Part shown: positions 21,501 to 31,959 of the stretch, one piece after another
Layout of the letters: each line of letters starts with the position of its first letter
How positions within the stretch are numbered: the first letter of the stretch is position 1
NCBI GenBank assembly: GCA_002205965.3
Contig: NADL03000061.1
Location: forward strand, 310,001 to 374,000
Direction: 5' to 3'
Origin: Kappaphycus alvarezii
Lineage: Eukaryota; Rhodophyta; Florideophyceae; Gigartinales; Solieriaceae
DNA length: 64,000 bases
Notes under the pieces: generated by a model
Told to the model about the DNA's origin: nothing
Databases searched by the model: none
The model's input: the letters and a program-made list of their open reading frames with translations, nothing else
Translations under genes and position numbers: made by a program

Positions 21501-22867
21501 TCTGCGTGCTTAGGGCCACTCTTCGTCCGAACGAAAGGAGTCCCAACTGATAATACAACGGAGAATTGTTTGGGTGTTTTACTCTTGGAAGATATACCCG
21601 ATCTATCTTCCACAACTGTACTCCTGCTCGGCGTAATTCAAGGCTCTCCTCTATCCACGACTGTCTTTCTCCTATACATCAATAACCTACCGGTCCACCC
21701 TCCACTTCATCCCCAGCACTCCTGCACATTTAACCTCTCCCTCCCCCTGCACCCTTTGCGCCGACGACGTCCTTCTCCACTGTTCCTCCCTGCCTCTCCT
21801 GCAGCAGCTCTTGCATAGGTGCCAAACCGGGGCCTCTTCCGGCAACATGCTGTTGACACGAAAGAAGTGTTCCCTCCTCCCCCCGCGCCCCCTACACCCA
21901 ACCGAGATCTGCACACTCGCTGGCCAGCCTCTCCCCGTGTTGCAATCAGCGGTCTACTTTGGTACCACACTGACCACTGTTGGAATCGAGCCAGGCGAGA
22001 CCATTCGCCGTGCGATAGCAGCCGTCACTGCCTCCACCTACCCCATCCGCTCTGTTGCACTCTCCTCCGATTCACGCCCGGGCCACGCTAACTACGTGCT
22101 TCATACTTTCGTTCGCAGCAGATACTTATATGCTGCTTTCCTATTGCGTGATATAACGACTCTCTCAATTGCTGATGAAAACGCACAACGAAGGCTGTTT
22201 GCCACAATCCTCCGTACACGAGGCATCATACAGCGAGCACATCTGGCCCGCATCCGGTGATTGTACCATATCCTAGGTCTCCCCACAGTACTGCTCTACC
22301 ACGTCCATCGCTCACCAACAAAAACTCCGCCAGCTGAGCACCTCTCATCACAGCCCCCGTCGCCGCCTAGCCATCGTCCCTCCAGCATCTCTCTACCTTC
22401 GGACTGGCACCATTGTCCACCGTGCAATGAACATCCAGCTCGACTGGCCACCTGGCCGACATACTTCCGCCAATCTTGGAACCTCCTCCCTCCTCCCTCG
22501 CACTCCGACCTACTTCCCGCCATCCGCCGCCCGTATCCACCATCGGCTAATTCTCCACCTTTTTAACCTCTCATGTGCTTCATGGCCACCGTAGAAGACT
22601 CCTTCTTCGCTGGTTCATGCACTGGTTCCCGTTCTACCACCGTCGCTCTAGCACTCCACAAGGCAACTCCCATCACCTCCACAATGCTCTCAAACTGCTT
22701 CGCCATTCATCGCTCTCCCGTCAACAACTCCAAAGGCTTTACACCGTCCTCACTCCCTTTGTTACGTATTAGCAACTTAGTGACTTACCCCTTAGGTGCA
22801 GCCCCCAATGCTATGGCCCACGTCGGCCCTTGTTGGGAGTCCCTTCTTCAATAAACGTTCACCCCAC
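21500..22867 (+). mobile_element. LINE-C insertion: RT fragment of a different non-LTR family
   Basis: This is a 5'-truncated element inserted into the LINE-B C-terminus. The RT motif is LGVIQGSPLSTTVFLLYINN (~21630-21690), the 'G-V-x-Q-G-S-P-L-S-P' form of common (APE-type) LINEs, unlike the GTQQGDPL of LINE-A and B. The catalytic CADDVLLHCS is at ~21760. Then come SGNMLLTRKKCSLL (~21835) and a long C-terminal part with broken frames to ~22780. It ends with AATAAACGTTCACC at ~22851-22864. CACACCAGCC at the left and CACCCCACCAGCC at the right look like an imperfect target duplication (core CACCAGCC). A LINE-B-like tail piece also lies at ~21566-21600. Confidence 0.75.
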
Positions 22868-23005
22868 CAGCCCTGTGAGGTAGTACCTTATGACTCCCCC
22901 TCATTTCCAGACTCTCAATTACACAGTCCTGTCCTCCTTAGTCTTCCGAAAATAGCAGCCATCCCTCATCAGTAAAGCACCCCAAGTTCTCCCACTTTCT
23001 AGTTG
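22868..23005 (+). repeat. 3' UTR and tail of LINE-B copy 1
   Basis: CCCTGTGAGGTAGTACCT starts a stretch that matches 39695-39830 closely. It ends in CAGTAAAGCACCCCAAGTTCTCCC, the LINE-B tail variant. This confirms that LINE-C split this copy. Confidence 0.75.
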
Positions 23006-24095
23006 GTGGTTCCGCTCCATTATTTGTACTGTACTGTAGATCATGCGACGTGGTTCTAATGTAATTTCACAGGACTACTTACTGTACGTCTCGCCCTCGA
23101 TCTCAACGTCTCTCACCTCTATCCGGGCCAAATGCAGCCTCCCCGACAGTTTCCCCCCCCGCCGTCCTTGCTGGCCTCCGCGCGTCTTCTTCCCCCGGCC
23201 TGTCTGACTTCCAGACAACCGCTACAGCTGAGATTTAAAAGCCGCTTCGCACCAGACTTCTCTCTTCCGTCGACCTCTCCTCCCCCGAAGGCTCCCGGCT
23301 ACTCCGCCGCCTAGCTTTCGCCGCTTCTTCCCACGCCTCCCGTCCCTTTCATAACCTCCCGCAGAGACATCTCGGTACCCGGGCCGCTCCTGAAGTCTGG
23401 CGAACCATGGTTTGCCTCCGTCTTGGTGTCCCCATCTTCTCTGGCACACAACTGCACCTATTGCGCCGCCCCACTTCCGCACTGTCCCCACCCTGGATTC
23501 CTACGGACACCACGCCTCTGTCTGTCCTTGCGCCGACGGCTCCTTCGGCGGCACAATTGTGTTCGCGACCGCCTCATTTCCGATGTATCACGCTTATCAA
23601 TTGGGATTCGCCCTGTCCGGGAATGGATCTTCCCGCAAGACTTGCCCCGACCCTCCAACTCCGCCGCCGCCTCGACATGTACACCGATGATGACCAGTTC
23701 TCCCACGTGCCGCGGGCTACGACGTCACTGTCATCAGCCCCCACTCCGCTCCATACGCCCAACAGCGGATTCACACGCCCCTCGCTGCCCTTACTGCATC
23801 TGAGCGCGCGAAATCTCTCCGCTATGGCCACCTCTGCGCCGAACTACGTATCGACTTCCACCCGATGGCTTTCGATATATCGGGTCTGCCGGTCCCGGTG
23901 ACGAACAAGGTCTGTCCAGAATTGCTGAGTACATCGCTCTACGGAAAGGCAGTAGCCCTGCCTTCGAGCGCGATCGCTTGTTCACGATTATCAGCTCGCT
24001 CATACAACAACGAACTTCTGTCGCGATCAACCGACGACAACTCAACTGCTCCTGGCTGGGATAGATTTTTCCCCTTTGAGGGCCGCTAGGGCCCC
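23006..24095 (+). pseudogene. LINE-D 3' part: zinc knuckle and DVTVISPHS endonuclease
   Basis: Frames in this region rebuild the C-terminus of a LINE-A relative. VCLRLGVPIFSGTQLH (~23410) leads into a Cys/His block with YCAAPL and DSYGHHASVC (~23460-23530). Next come the endonuclease-like LYTDDDQFSHVPR and GYDVTVISPHSAPYAQQRI (~23690-23775), TASERAKSLRYGHLC (~23805-23850) and a C-terminal helix to ~24080. The same order occurs on the minus strand at 43340-44250 and 47690-48540, and at the right edge of the window. Several indels break it. Bases 23006-23130 hold TACTGTACTGTAG palindromes and pyrimidine-rich sequence. Confidence 0.7.
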
Positions 24096-24600
24096 CCTTT
24101 CCTGGTTGGTAAAGTCTTATTCTTCTTCTTCTTTACTGTAGCATACAAGTGCTGTGGTAAACTGAGATCTGAAAAGGGAATGTACTGTAGGTACTCTACA
24201 GTACTGTACATACTGTACTGTAGTCTATTGCAAGTGATTCTCGTTCGTGATTCTGGAATAACCCTTGTTGACTTCCCTCCTCCCCCTTCCCCCCCTTCAC
24301 CTATCACTTCCCCTTCGCAGTCCGGGCCGCCAGCGTGCGGCACAATGCCGCGCGTATACAGCGCGCTGCTCGCGCTCACACCCCTCTGTCTCCCGCTGAC
24401 GTTCTTCTGCACTGCCTTCCATTTTGTGCATGCTCAACGCGCACCGCCCACTTTTCGTCAACACCCCACCTTTCTGCTCTCGCACCTCCACCTTTCTTCG
24501 GCTACACTAGAGGCGATTTGCTGTATTCGTCTTGTCATTCCATCGCCCCAGAGAGTTGTGAGTGGCGTCAAAGTTCCCTCGTCCCCGATCCCCACTTCCC
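24096..24600. other. Gene-free stretch with TACTGTA palindromes
   Basis: Bases 24178-24225 contain repeated TACTGTA/TACAGTA words. The rest is low-complexity C-rich sequence without family resemblance. Confidence 0.4.
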
Positions 24601-25756
24601 AAGAACCGAACTCCCCTAGCAAGTTCAAATTTTGAAACGGTCAATTTTTTGATCAACTACACGTGGCACCTGGAACCCAGGTTTGGTGACAATTACAATG
24701 TTGAAAAAGGAGGTCTGAGGTACATACCGGCGTACAGGATCGGAGTCCGAGGATTGGCGTACTGCACTGTATAGTCCAATCGTTTAGTAGGGTGCTCTGC
24801 TTTAAGACCTCGGGGTGGCGGAAAATTGTCACTAAACCTCCACGTGGCCACCGACAAAAATCACTGTTATACTGGAACAAGGTACAGTACAAGGAAATTG
24901 CCATCATGTCCCCGCCTACGGAGAACCACCGACCAAACTTGGAGCAAACACAAGTAGCACACGTGCCTCACCCATAGCCCATACCGTCCGGACAATGCCA
25001 AATGGTTTTCAGAGCGCCCGATGATACGCCCGCCTAAAGGCCACTACCACATACAGAGTATTGTCCACTCTGCCCAAACCAAAACCATAAGCTCTACACA
25101 ATGGCGCAGCTGCTAGCGCATCTTCGCGGCTCTCACCGTCGGGGCTCCAAATTAGGCACACCAAAGCAAAACGAGCAAGGAAAACTCCGACAGTACCTGG
25201 GAAAGCTAGGTTAATGGTATTGCGGGTGCCACGACAAGTATGTTGGGTCCAAAGTTACCGGACCAAACTCGGATGGTTTTTATGAGTTTTCGTACTCTCC
25301 ATGTCCCAATTGCAGCGTTAATACAGCCCCGAGATGCTTCCTCCCTCTGGATGGCACACAACTCTGCGATCCGCGAACTCCACAGAACTTCCCAGTGCTC
25401 GCCTCCGACGAGCCAGCCCCGCCGGCACCTGTGGAGACCACACCAATTCGCAATTCGAGGAATGAGGAAGGCTCGGCGAATCAGCCGCAACAGAAGCTAC
25501 CCACCATGGAGCAAATTGGGGGAAATTTGGGGTGTTTTTAATGCATGAAAAATATGGTCAGCTCTTCCCTAAGGGATGAATTTGTGTTACGCACACACCC
25601 GTCATGGCACACATTCCAACCAGGTTCCGGGGCATTCTGGAAGAAACATATGTCAGAGTCATGAATGACGCCGCAGACGCCTGCCTAGCTGGTTACTCGC
25701 ATGCCACCGAAGTGTTTGCAGAACTGTTCCTTTTCCGGCCGTTATGCTGTCAAACC

Positions 25757-25797
25757 GGGAAAAAGGTTTGGCGTTTTACTCTTGGAAGATATATCAA
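25757..25797 (-). mobile_element. ~41-bp LINE-B tail insertion in LINE-B copy 2
   Basis: A reverse-oriented tail (GTTTGGCGTTTTACTCTTGG) is flanked by GTCAAACC (25749-25756) and GTCTAACC (25798-25805), an 8-bp repeat with one mismatch. It interrupts the linker between FLFRP and the LSHPD block. Confidence 0.65.
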
Positions 25798-26113
25798 GTC
25801 TAACCTGTCTCACCCGGACTCCGGCACAACCGAAACACGTCGGCAATCTATTGCGGATCAAATGCGAGACAGAATCGAGCTATGGAACGCAGGACAGTTC
25901 GAGACCCTATGGAAGCAAGCTACCTAACAGTCTACATCCCGGCGCCCAGAAACAATCTCGTCCTCCGAACAAGCGCAACTCAGTATTCGGCGAGCGACTA
26001 AACTGACCAAAGAAGGTGCGTACGGCAATGCCCGGCCTCAAGACCAATATTGACGCCCATGAGTTCTCAGTGTGGCTCCAGTACTACCTCCAAGTCCCGC
26101 TCTTCGCCCCAGA

Positions 26114-26157
26114 CACGGGATATATCTTCCAAGAGTAAAATATCCAAACCTTTCTCC
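26114..26157 (+). mobile_element. 44-bp LINE-B tail insertion in LINE-B copy 2
   Basis: GATATATCTTCCAAGAGTAA and the following tail are bounded by CCCCAGA at 26107-26113 and 26158-26164. It sits between the QVPLFAPD and MPCPRTNCPE coding blocks, which are continuous in the copy at 27813-28142. Confidence 0.75.
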
Positions 26158-26860
26158 CCCCAGATATGCCATGCCCACGAACAAACTGCCCTGAGGTCCT
26201 CCACTGCCACTGGGATCACCTCATGCACTGCCTACATGATGGGCTCCGCACCCGAGGACACGACCGTCAAGTCATCCTCCTCGCCCAAGACTTGCAGAAG
26301 GCAGCCCGTCATCCGGCCATCGAGCGGCGACAGGAGCTTCACAGCACAAGGCCGGCTATCCAGGCAATGGGTAGCAACGGAGGAACGGACTTTTTTAACG
26401 TCACGTTCGTCAATCCTCTTGCGCCCTCCAATAGGAAAGTGCGTAATTTCAACCCACTCACCTCCCTCAATGCAGCCATCTCCGCCAAACGTAGAAGGTA
26501 TTAGCCACTGCTCGCGACGGCTGCTAGAGGAAGGCTTGTGCCTATCCCAATATCCACCCTTGGAGGCTGGCACCCAGACGCGTACGCGGTGCCAGCAGAT
26601 GTTGATCCGAACGTGGCCGTTCGAGCGATGCAGACCTATGGGATAGTTAGAGAGGTGCTTACCAAAAGGCACGCTGCTGCTGCCGTCATGTCCAACGCTG
26701 CATGCCTGTTCGCTGGCATTGAGCCGGCCCTGTAAGGAAGGTCACGTACTGTAGTGCTACCCATCGGCGACGACTTATCCCGCATAACGCTTTAGCCGTG
26801 TGGATATAACCGACCACATCTTCCATGCACTAAAATAACCCAAAAATTCCCCCTTTACTA

Positions 26861-27344
26861 CAGTACTAAGCGGCATTGGCGGGGTCTGTTGAAAGTTGTA
26901 CAAGCTGCTATTCGGAGTTACAGTAGCGAACGGGGGGAAAAAAGGGGTTCGTTTACTGTACTGTGACAGGTGTATTAGCTGCAACCCAATCAAATTACAT
27001 ATCTGAGTGTTACACTGGATGCAGAAAATGAATGGCGCGTACTGAGCCTGCAAAAGACTGGTGTGTCAGCGGCTTTGAAAGGGGGGGAATTTTTGGGTTA
27101 TTTTAATGCATGGAAGATGCGGTCGGTTATGTCCACGCCGATAATGCGTTATGTGGATAAGTTGTCGCTGATAGGGTCCCGTGAGGTCAGCACAACACAT
27201 GAAAACTATTCATTAACGGTGCGCAAACACTGTGCAGACAACGCTGTACGCCTGTACGTGCTATGCGAATTCTTTCGGAAAATAATTAGCCTGACTTTCC
27301 AATCTCGACAAGTAACTGTTTTACATCTCAAATCAGTACAGGGG
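26861..27344. other. Spacer with a LINE-B tail variant
   Basis: Bases 27080-27150 match the tail variant at 26800-26850 in reverse complement (GGGTTATTTTAATGCATGG, CGGTCGGTTAT). ATTTACTGTACTGTGACAG lies at ~26950. No gene is seen. Confidence 0.5.
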
Positions 27345-28160
27345 AAATGTGAGGTGTTTTAATATTTGAAAGATATGGTTGGTTGTGGCCCAAAATACCC
27401 TAGAGGGTGACCAGTACTACCTCGTAATTCTCCCGACAAAGCCAGTTCAAGGCCGGCCAGCAGGCATGCTTCGTTGGACATTACGGCCGCGGCAGCGTGC
27501 CTTTGAGTAAGCAACACTCCGACTTTGCCATAGGTCTCCTCGCCCCAACGGCCACGTTCCGCGCGACATCGGTTAAAACCCAATGAGTGTCTTGTTGTCA
27601 ACATCACAAAGTGGATATAGGGATAGGCAGGAGCCTACCTCTCACGGAGGTTGCGATAAAATATTCATATCTTCTATGCTTCCCGGGGGCGGTCGCATTA
27701 AGGGGGCTCAGCGGATTAAAAGTGTGCACCCTTCTGTGGGAGGGCGCAAGCCGGTTGAAGAACGTGACATTTAAGAACTCCGTGCTTCGATTGCTTCCCA
27801 TCGCCCGGTTGTCTAGCCTTGTGCGATGCACCCTGTCCCGCGGTTCGACGGCGAGGTGGCGGGCCGCTTTCTTAATGCATTGCACGAAGAGAACGACTTG
27901 AAGGTCATGTCGTCGAGTTCTGTGCCCACCATGCTACAGTGGATGAGGTGATCCCCGAAGCAGTCGAGGGTCTCGGGGCAGTTTCGTCTCGAACACGGGA
28001 CGTCCGAAAGGAACAGCGGGACTTGGAAGAAGCATTGGGGCCACACCGCGAATTCACGAGAGGAGGGGAAAAGGTTCGGGTGTTTTACTCTTTGAAGATA
28101 TATCCGATCTATCCCATGGTTTTCCTGGCAACCACAATTCACGAGAGGGGGGAAGGTTTG
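27345..28160 (-). pseudogene. LINE-B copy 3 (antisense): endonuclease end with tail
   Basis: On the minus strand, FQVPLFLSDVPCSRRNCPE (~28000) and a C/H block GDHLIHC lead to TRLDNRAMGSNRSTEFLNVT (~27780-27830), then LLPIPIST (~27610), TQRHAAAAVMSNEACL (~27490-27530) and the stop. The tail TATTAAAACACCTCACATTT is at ~27350-27365. The RPD motif has become RLD. The 5' side is truncated near 28160, where two LINE-B tails lie head to head with it. Confidence 0.75.
28064..28135 (-). mobile_element. 72-bp LINE-B tail insertion with 13-bp target duplication
   Basis: AATTCACGAGAGG occurs at 28051-28063 and again at 28136-28148. Between them is a minus-oriented LINE-B tail (AGGGGAAAAGGTTCGGGTG ... 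CCATGGTTTTCCTGGCAACC). Directly after the second copy another, older tail begins (GGGGAAGGTTTGGGTGCTTT, 28147-28190), so the target lay at the very end of an existing tail. Confidence 0.85.
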
Positions 28161-28199
28161 GGTGCTTTACTCTTGGAATTTATGTTTCATCTATTGCCA

Positions 28200-28919
28200 T
28201 GAGAGTCAATACTGGTCTTGAGACGGGAGCAAGGGGCGCAGTATACCCATTCCTTGGCACCGGGGAGGGCCAAAGAGGCACGGAATGCTTGCCTAATTTG
28301 ATCCCCGGGTGGAATACTTTCCCATACTGCCGCATGGATGACGTCGGTTACTTTCTTTTGCGATGGTGTGGTACGTGAGCAAAAGGCATTAATTGTAAGC
28401 TAATACCAATATCACGGCATCCCTCAGGGAACGACTGACCTCATTTTTCATGGATTAAACACCCCAAATTTCCCCCCTAAATGAGGTGTTGGGGTACGTT
28501 CAAAAATGCGCATACAAATTAAATGATAAAGTAAATTTCAAAAAGGACGTACAGGACATACATACTGTACAGTACAGTGAACTTGACTCCATCCTCTTCC
28601 CTTACGTGCGCGCGCCCCTGCCTCCCCTGCCACCCTCGGCGCACCGGACGGCCGATCCTCTGGATCGGCCCCATCCCTTTCCCTAACACACATCGCTATA
28701 TTTCCGACCAAACCTCCCGTTCTCACTCTTTACGTCTCCCCGTTGCCCTGTACGCGGTACCGATCTACTCAACGATCCTTTTCTGCGTTCACTTCATTCG
28801 GTTCTCTACACGTGTCCCTTAACACCTGGCGATTCACCGCTGCCTTTCTCTGAGATGATTGGCGAGGAAAACCAAACTCGCCCTGGGCGTCCCTCATCGC
28901 CGCTACGCAATTCTCAAGG
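28200..28919. other. No supported gene; palindromic tract and tail piece
   Basis: Bases 28440-28485 hold a + oriented tail variant (AAACACCCCAAATTTCCCCCC). Bases 28550-28575 read TACTGTACAGTACAGTG. The C-rich frame at 28577-28822 has no family resemblance. Confidence 0.45.
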
Positions 28920-29161
28920 ACGGAGCTCCGCCGGCGAGTGAAAAATTTCAAACTGTCAATTTCTTTCATCCTTGCGTTGCTAGACATTGACAAACGCCAC
29001 CGAGCTCCCTGGAGTCAAAAGTCTTGGTGATATTTACAGAATCAGAAAGGGAGGTCTGAGGTGCATACCGGCGTACAGGATTGGCGTCCTGAGGATTGGC
29101 ATACAGTACAATAATAGGTCCAATCGCTTAGTAGGGTTTACTGGTTTAGAACCTCAGGGAG

Positions 29162-29935
29162 GTGATAAATTGCCACCAAGACTTCATTTCAACACAAAGG
29201 GCAAGGCGCAAGGACCTGTGGAAGCGGTACTTAAAGACACAAGGGCAGGTTGAAGCTTTACAGTCCGTTATAATCATGGCAGCGAGACTAGATCCGGCAA
29301 TTGCCGACACATTAGAACATCGACAGACGAACGACAACGCTAGCTACTGGCTCTCGGCCCACAAGGTTACAACGCCGCATTCGAACAAGCAACTACCCAC
29401 TCCTGGCCGTTGCCCCCTCTGCAAGGAGCCGAAACCCTGGATTCAGAAAGTCTCTCAACTAATAGCCCACCTTCGTACTACGCACACCCAAAGGCCAACC
29501 TTGGCCCACCCCCGTTGTCACGAGCTGGTTAAATTGCAGAAGCACCTTGCTGAAATAGGTTACTGGAATTGCAGCTGTCTTCACCTGAACCACGGCTATA
29601 GGTGTGAAAGCCTCAGCTCACAAGGCCCTTTTTCCTTCTCGTATGCCCGCTGCCCTAAGTGCTTTGTAGACACGAGGCCGAGAAACCACATACCTTTACA
29701 CAGGTCACAGTTGCTGGTCGAAGATTCCAGTGCATCCCGGGTTCCAGATTCACGGCCAGTTTCAGACAATCCAACTCCGTGCATTGCGAGAATAGAACAG
29801 ACAGCCTTGGAACAACAGCCGACACTCGAGGACGTAGCTCCATTCCCGAGCAGACTTTACCCAGTTCCGACGAAATATTCACAACTTACATTCCAGTGCA
29901 ATCACACATATCCACACGCTTCTGATCCGTCCTGA
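29162..29935 (+). CDS. LINE-B N-terminal zinc-finger protein segment
   Basis: This uninterrupted frame of 257 codons holds the start of the LINE-B polyprotein. RCPLCKEPKPWIQ ... LIAHLRTTH (~29408-29485) is a C2H2-type finger (C-x2-C then H-x4-H). WNCSCLHLNHGYRCESL and ARCPKCFVDTRPRNH (~29560-29690) add further Cys pairs. The same arrangement appears in copy 2 (~25060-25400) and, on the minus strand, near 40860-41320. In R2-like elements such N-terminal fingers bind the target DNA. The later part is Ser/Pro-rich. The start is uncertain; ATG codons at 29162 (first base of the frame) and 29276 are available. Confidence 0.7.
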   Translation: MINCHQDFISTQRARRKDLWKRYLKTQGQVEALQSVIIMAARLDPAIADTLEHRQTNDNASYWLSAHKVTTPHSNKQLPTPGRCPLCKEPKPWIQKVSQLIAHLRTTHTQRPTLAHPRCHELVKLQKHLAEIGYWNCSCLHLNHGYRCESLSSQGPFSFSYARCPKCFVDTRPRNHIPLHRSQLLVEDSSASRVPDSRPVSDNPTPCIARIEQTALEQQPTLEDVAPFPSRLYPVPTKYSQLTFQCNHTYPHASDPS

Positions 29936-29939
29936 GTGA

Positions 29940-30892
29940 ATCGCTAGCAACTATCATGTGCGAATCATCGCGGGCATGTGTACAAAGGCGTACCGACGCC
30001 GCAGTGAAGTTTTCCAAAGTGTTCTTGTTTCCTTCTGTGATGCTCTTTAACACGTCAGCTCCCTCAAGAGATCCCGGTTCAAATGAGGCCCAATCCAGCA
30101 GCGACAAATAAGGGAGCGGTTTGAACCATGGAACGCAGGGCAATTCTAATCATTTTGGCAAAAATCTCTTAAAAACGCAGCTTCCAGAGCTCTTACGACC
30201 CCAACGCCCCGAGAGCAGAAACAGACCAGCCTCCGCCGGGCCATAAGACTCGCCAGAGAAGGCGCCTCTGGCAAAGCGGCACAGGCCCTAGGTTCATTAG
30301 GTGTCCTTCCGGAAACAAAATGTGCGTCCGACGCCCTTCGCGCAATGCATCCTCAAGCTCCAGGAGATGACGAGGAAAGATTTTTACCCCCCACAGACCC
30401 CCCACAATCAAACCGATTCGAAGGACGAAGTACTGCGAGTTGTTCGTTTTTCAACCCGGGTTCAGCCCCTGGCGGATCAGTCCTTCGCCCTTGTCACGTT
30501 GAAGAGCTATTAAAGGCCCCAACATCTTCCTCCCAGGAGGGATTCTCGCAATACCTCACAGAACTTGTGAAAGTATTGGCGTCTGGGAAAGCTCCCATAA
30601 CGCTCGCACCCTGGGTTGCTGGAGCCCCACTCACGTCACTAACGAAGAAGGACATAACCCCGCACCCCATTGCTGTGGGGTAAACTTTAAGAAGATTGGT
30701 GAGCAGCTGCCTCGCAACTCGATTCAATGACAACGCACTACGCTGCTTTCAGCCGCTGCATGTCGGTATTGCCACAAAATCAGGAACTGACATTGTTGTT
30801 CATGGAGTTCGGCGCATTGTCAACAATTCGGCACTAGTCCTGACTATGCTCTTCTATCGGTGGACCTAAGGAACGAATTCAACCTCTGCAGC
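29940..30892 (+). pseudogene. LINE-B linker and RT N-terminal part
   Basis: Frames rebuild a helical linker (IRRAIRLAREGASGKAAQAL, ~30230-30290, outline), then ALRAMHPQAPGDDEERF. Next is the RT entrance, with LVKVLASGKAPITLAPWVAG (~30565-30625), the HPIAVG block (~30665) and GIATKSGTDIVVHGVRR (~30765-30815). This corresponds to 'GIRPIAVG-x-x-x-R' and 'GV-x-x-x-x-G-x-E-A-I-V-H' of other RTs. The first catalytic aspartate region reads SVDLRNEFNLCS (~30860-30890). It is cut there by the tail insertion. Confidence 0.7.
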
Positions 30893-30942
30893 TCGTCATA
30901 GGTCGGAAATATCTTCCAACAGTAAAACACCCAAACGTTTCC
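30893..30942 (+). mobile_element. 50-bp LINE-B tail insertion with 11-bp target duplication
   Basis: ACCTCTGCAGC at 30882-30892 is repeated at 30943-30953. The insert is tail sequence (GGTCGGAAATATCTTCC ... CACCCAAACGTTTCC). Across the insert the RT reads FNLCS then RAGFSKAVKNLFPQLL, parallel to the antisense copy near 33860, so the insertion is in phase with no loss. Confidence 0.85.
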
Positions 30943-30953
30943 ACCTCTGCAGC

Positions 30954-31850
30954 CGTGCAGGCTTTTCCAAGGCAGTCAAGAATCTTTTTCCGCAGTTGTT
31001 ACCCTGGGTTTTGCACTGCTACAACAACGATCCAGCGTTCCTATGGACTGGATTCGAGACGATACGGAGTGTCTTGGGAACTCAGCAAGGAGACCCACTC
31101 AGGGGCTTGCTTTTCGCCCTGGTCCTCCAACCTCTCGCTATAAAAATTCGTGAGTTGTTATCTTCATTCGCCGAAGAGGACACAGAGTTGGAAACCTTGC
31201 TTTTTAAAACTTTGGTATCATGATGATGGTTGTATTATAGCCAAACACACCGCATTACTCGAGGTCATCGAAGTTTTGTCCTCCCTGGAAGGCAAACTTC
31301 TTTGGCTTCATCTCGCCAGCCCGAAATGCAAGATCTGATGACCCACAGCCCCCGTCTTCTCAGTCCAAGCAGCTTACCCCGCTGACGTGTTGCAGGAATA
31401 CAGCGAAAGGGTTATCACCTTGAACGCTCCAGTGGGTTATAATGCGTTCATGGAAAAGCACATACTGGACAATTTTCACAACCTCGAACCTCTTATCAAT
31501 GCCATCACCAAGCTGGAAGACTCGCAAGTTTCGTTCCAACTACTTCGAAGCTGTTTTGGGGGTCTACGAGTTGGAATCTTCTTCGAGTCGTTCCGCCTTC
31601 CTGTACAAGGAAAGGGACCCAGAATTTTGATGGCCTACTCGAGAACTGCGTCCGGAAATTGGCAGGTGGATTGCTTGATGGTACCATATTAAAGGAAATG
31701 CAACTGCCCACCAAGCCGATCGAGGACAAAAAGGCGACTTTTGGAATTGGCTTGACATCAGAGAACGATGTTTGCGTTGCTTCATTCCTCGCGTCCAGGA
31801 CGACTGGAGCAAGTTGCGCGCCAAATTCTTACGGGCTTCCACCAAACAAC
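30954..31850 (+). pseudogene. LINE-B RT catalytic core
   Basis: PQLLPWVLHCYNNDPAF leads into SVLGTQQGDPLRGLLFALVL (~31060-31130, motif B). YHDDGCIIAK (~31218-31247) stands where the catalytic (F/Y)xDD is expected: the x is His and DD is kept. The thumb region includes YNAFMEKHILDNFHNLEPLI (~31438-31500) and the block leading to LQLPTKPIEDKKATFGIGLTSEN (outline, ~31700-31770). Frames change near 31220 and 31600. GTQQGDPL relates it to LINE-A rather than LINE-C. Confidence 0.8.
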
Positions 31851-31959
31851 TGACCCAATACAATGAAGCCCTCGAAGCTTTTGACATATGGAATGCCTCC
31901 TGTCGATCTTGGATAGACTTCCGTTTAGCACTTCCGCTCAAACAACCCACCACCACAGA

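Larger units (their letters stand above)
24600..26860 (+). pseudogene. LINE-B copy 2: 5' block, zinc-finger domain, linker, endonuclease; RT deleted
   Basis: The conserved LINE-B 5' block is at 24705-24790 (CATACCGGCGTACAGGATCG). It is followed by the N-terminal zinc finger CPLCPNQNHKL ... LLAHLRGSH (~25060-25135) and WYCGCHDKYVGSKVTGPNSD (~25215-25275). A linker follows (FAELFLF, RRQSIADQMRDRIELWNAGQ ~25840, QAQLSIRRATKL). Bases ~26040-26100 then jump to the region before the zinc knuckle, so the RT is missing. The endonuclease part reads STRPAIQAMGS and FFNVTFVNPLAPS (~26345-26425), PISTLGGWHPDA (~26547) and AAVMSNAACLFAG (~26680). It ends at stop 26733-26735, with a tail to ~26860. Tail insertions lie at ~25520-25560, 25757-25797 and 26114-26157. 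N-terminal C2H2 plus C-terminal endonuclease is the R2-like LINE plan. Confidence 0.8.
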
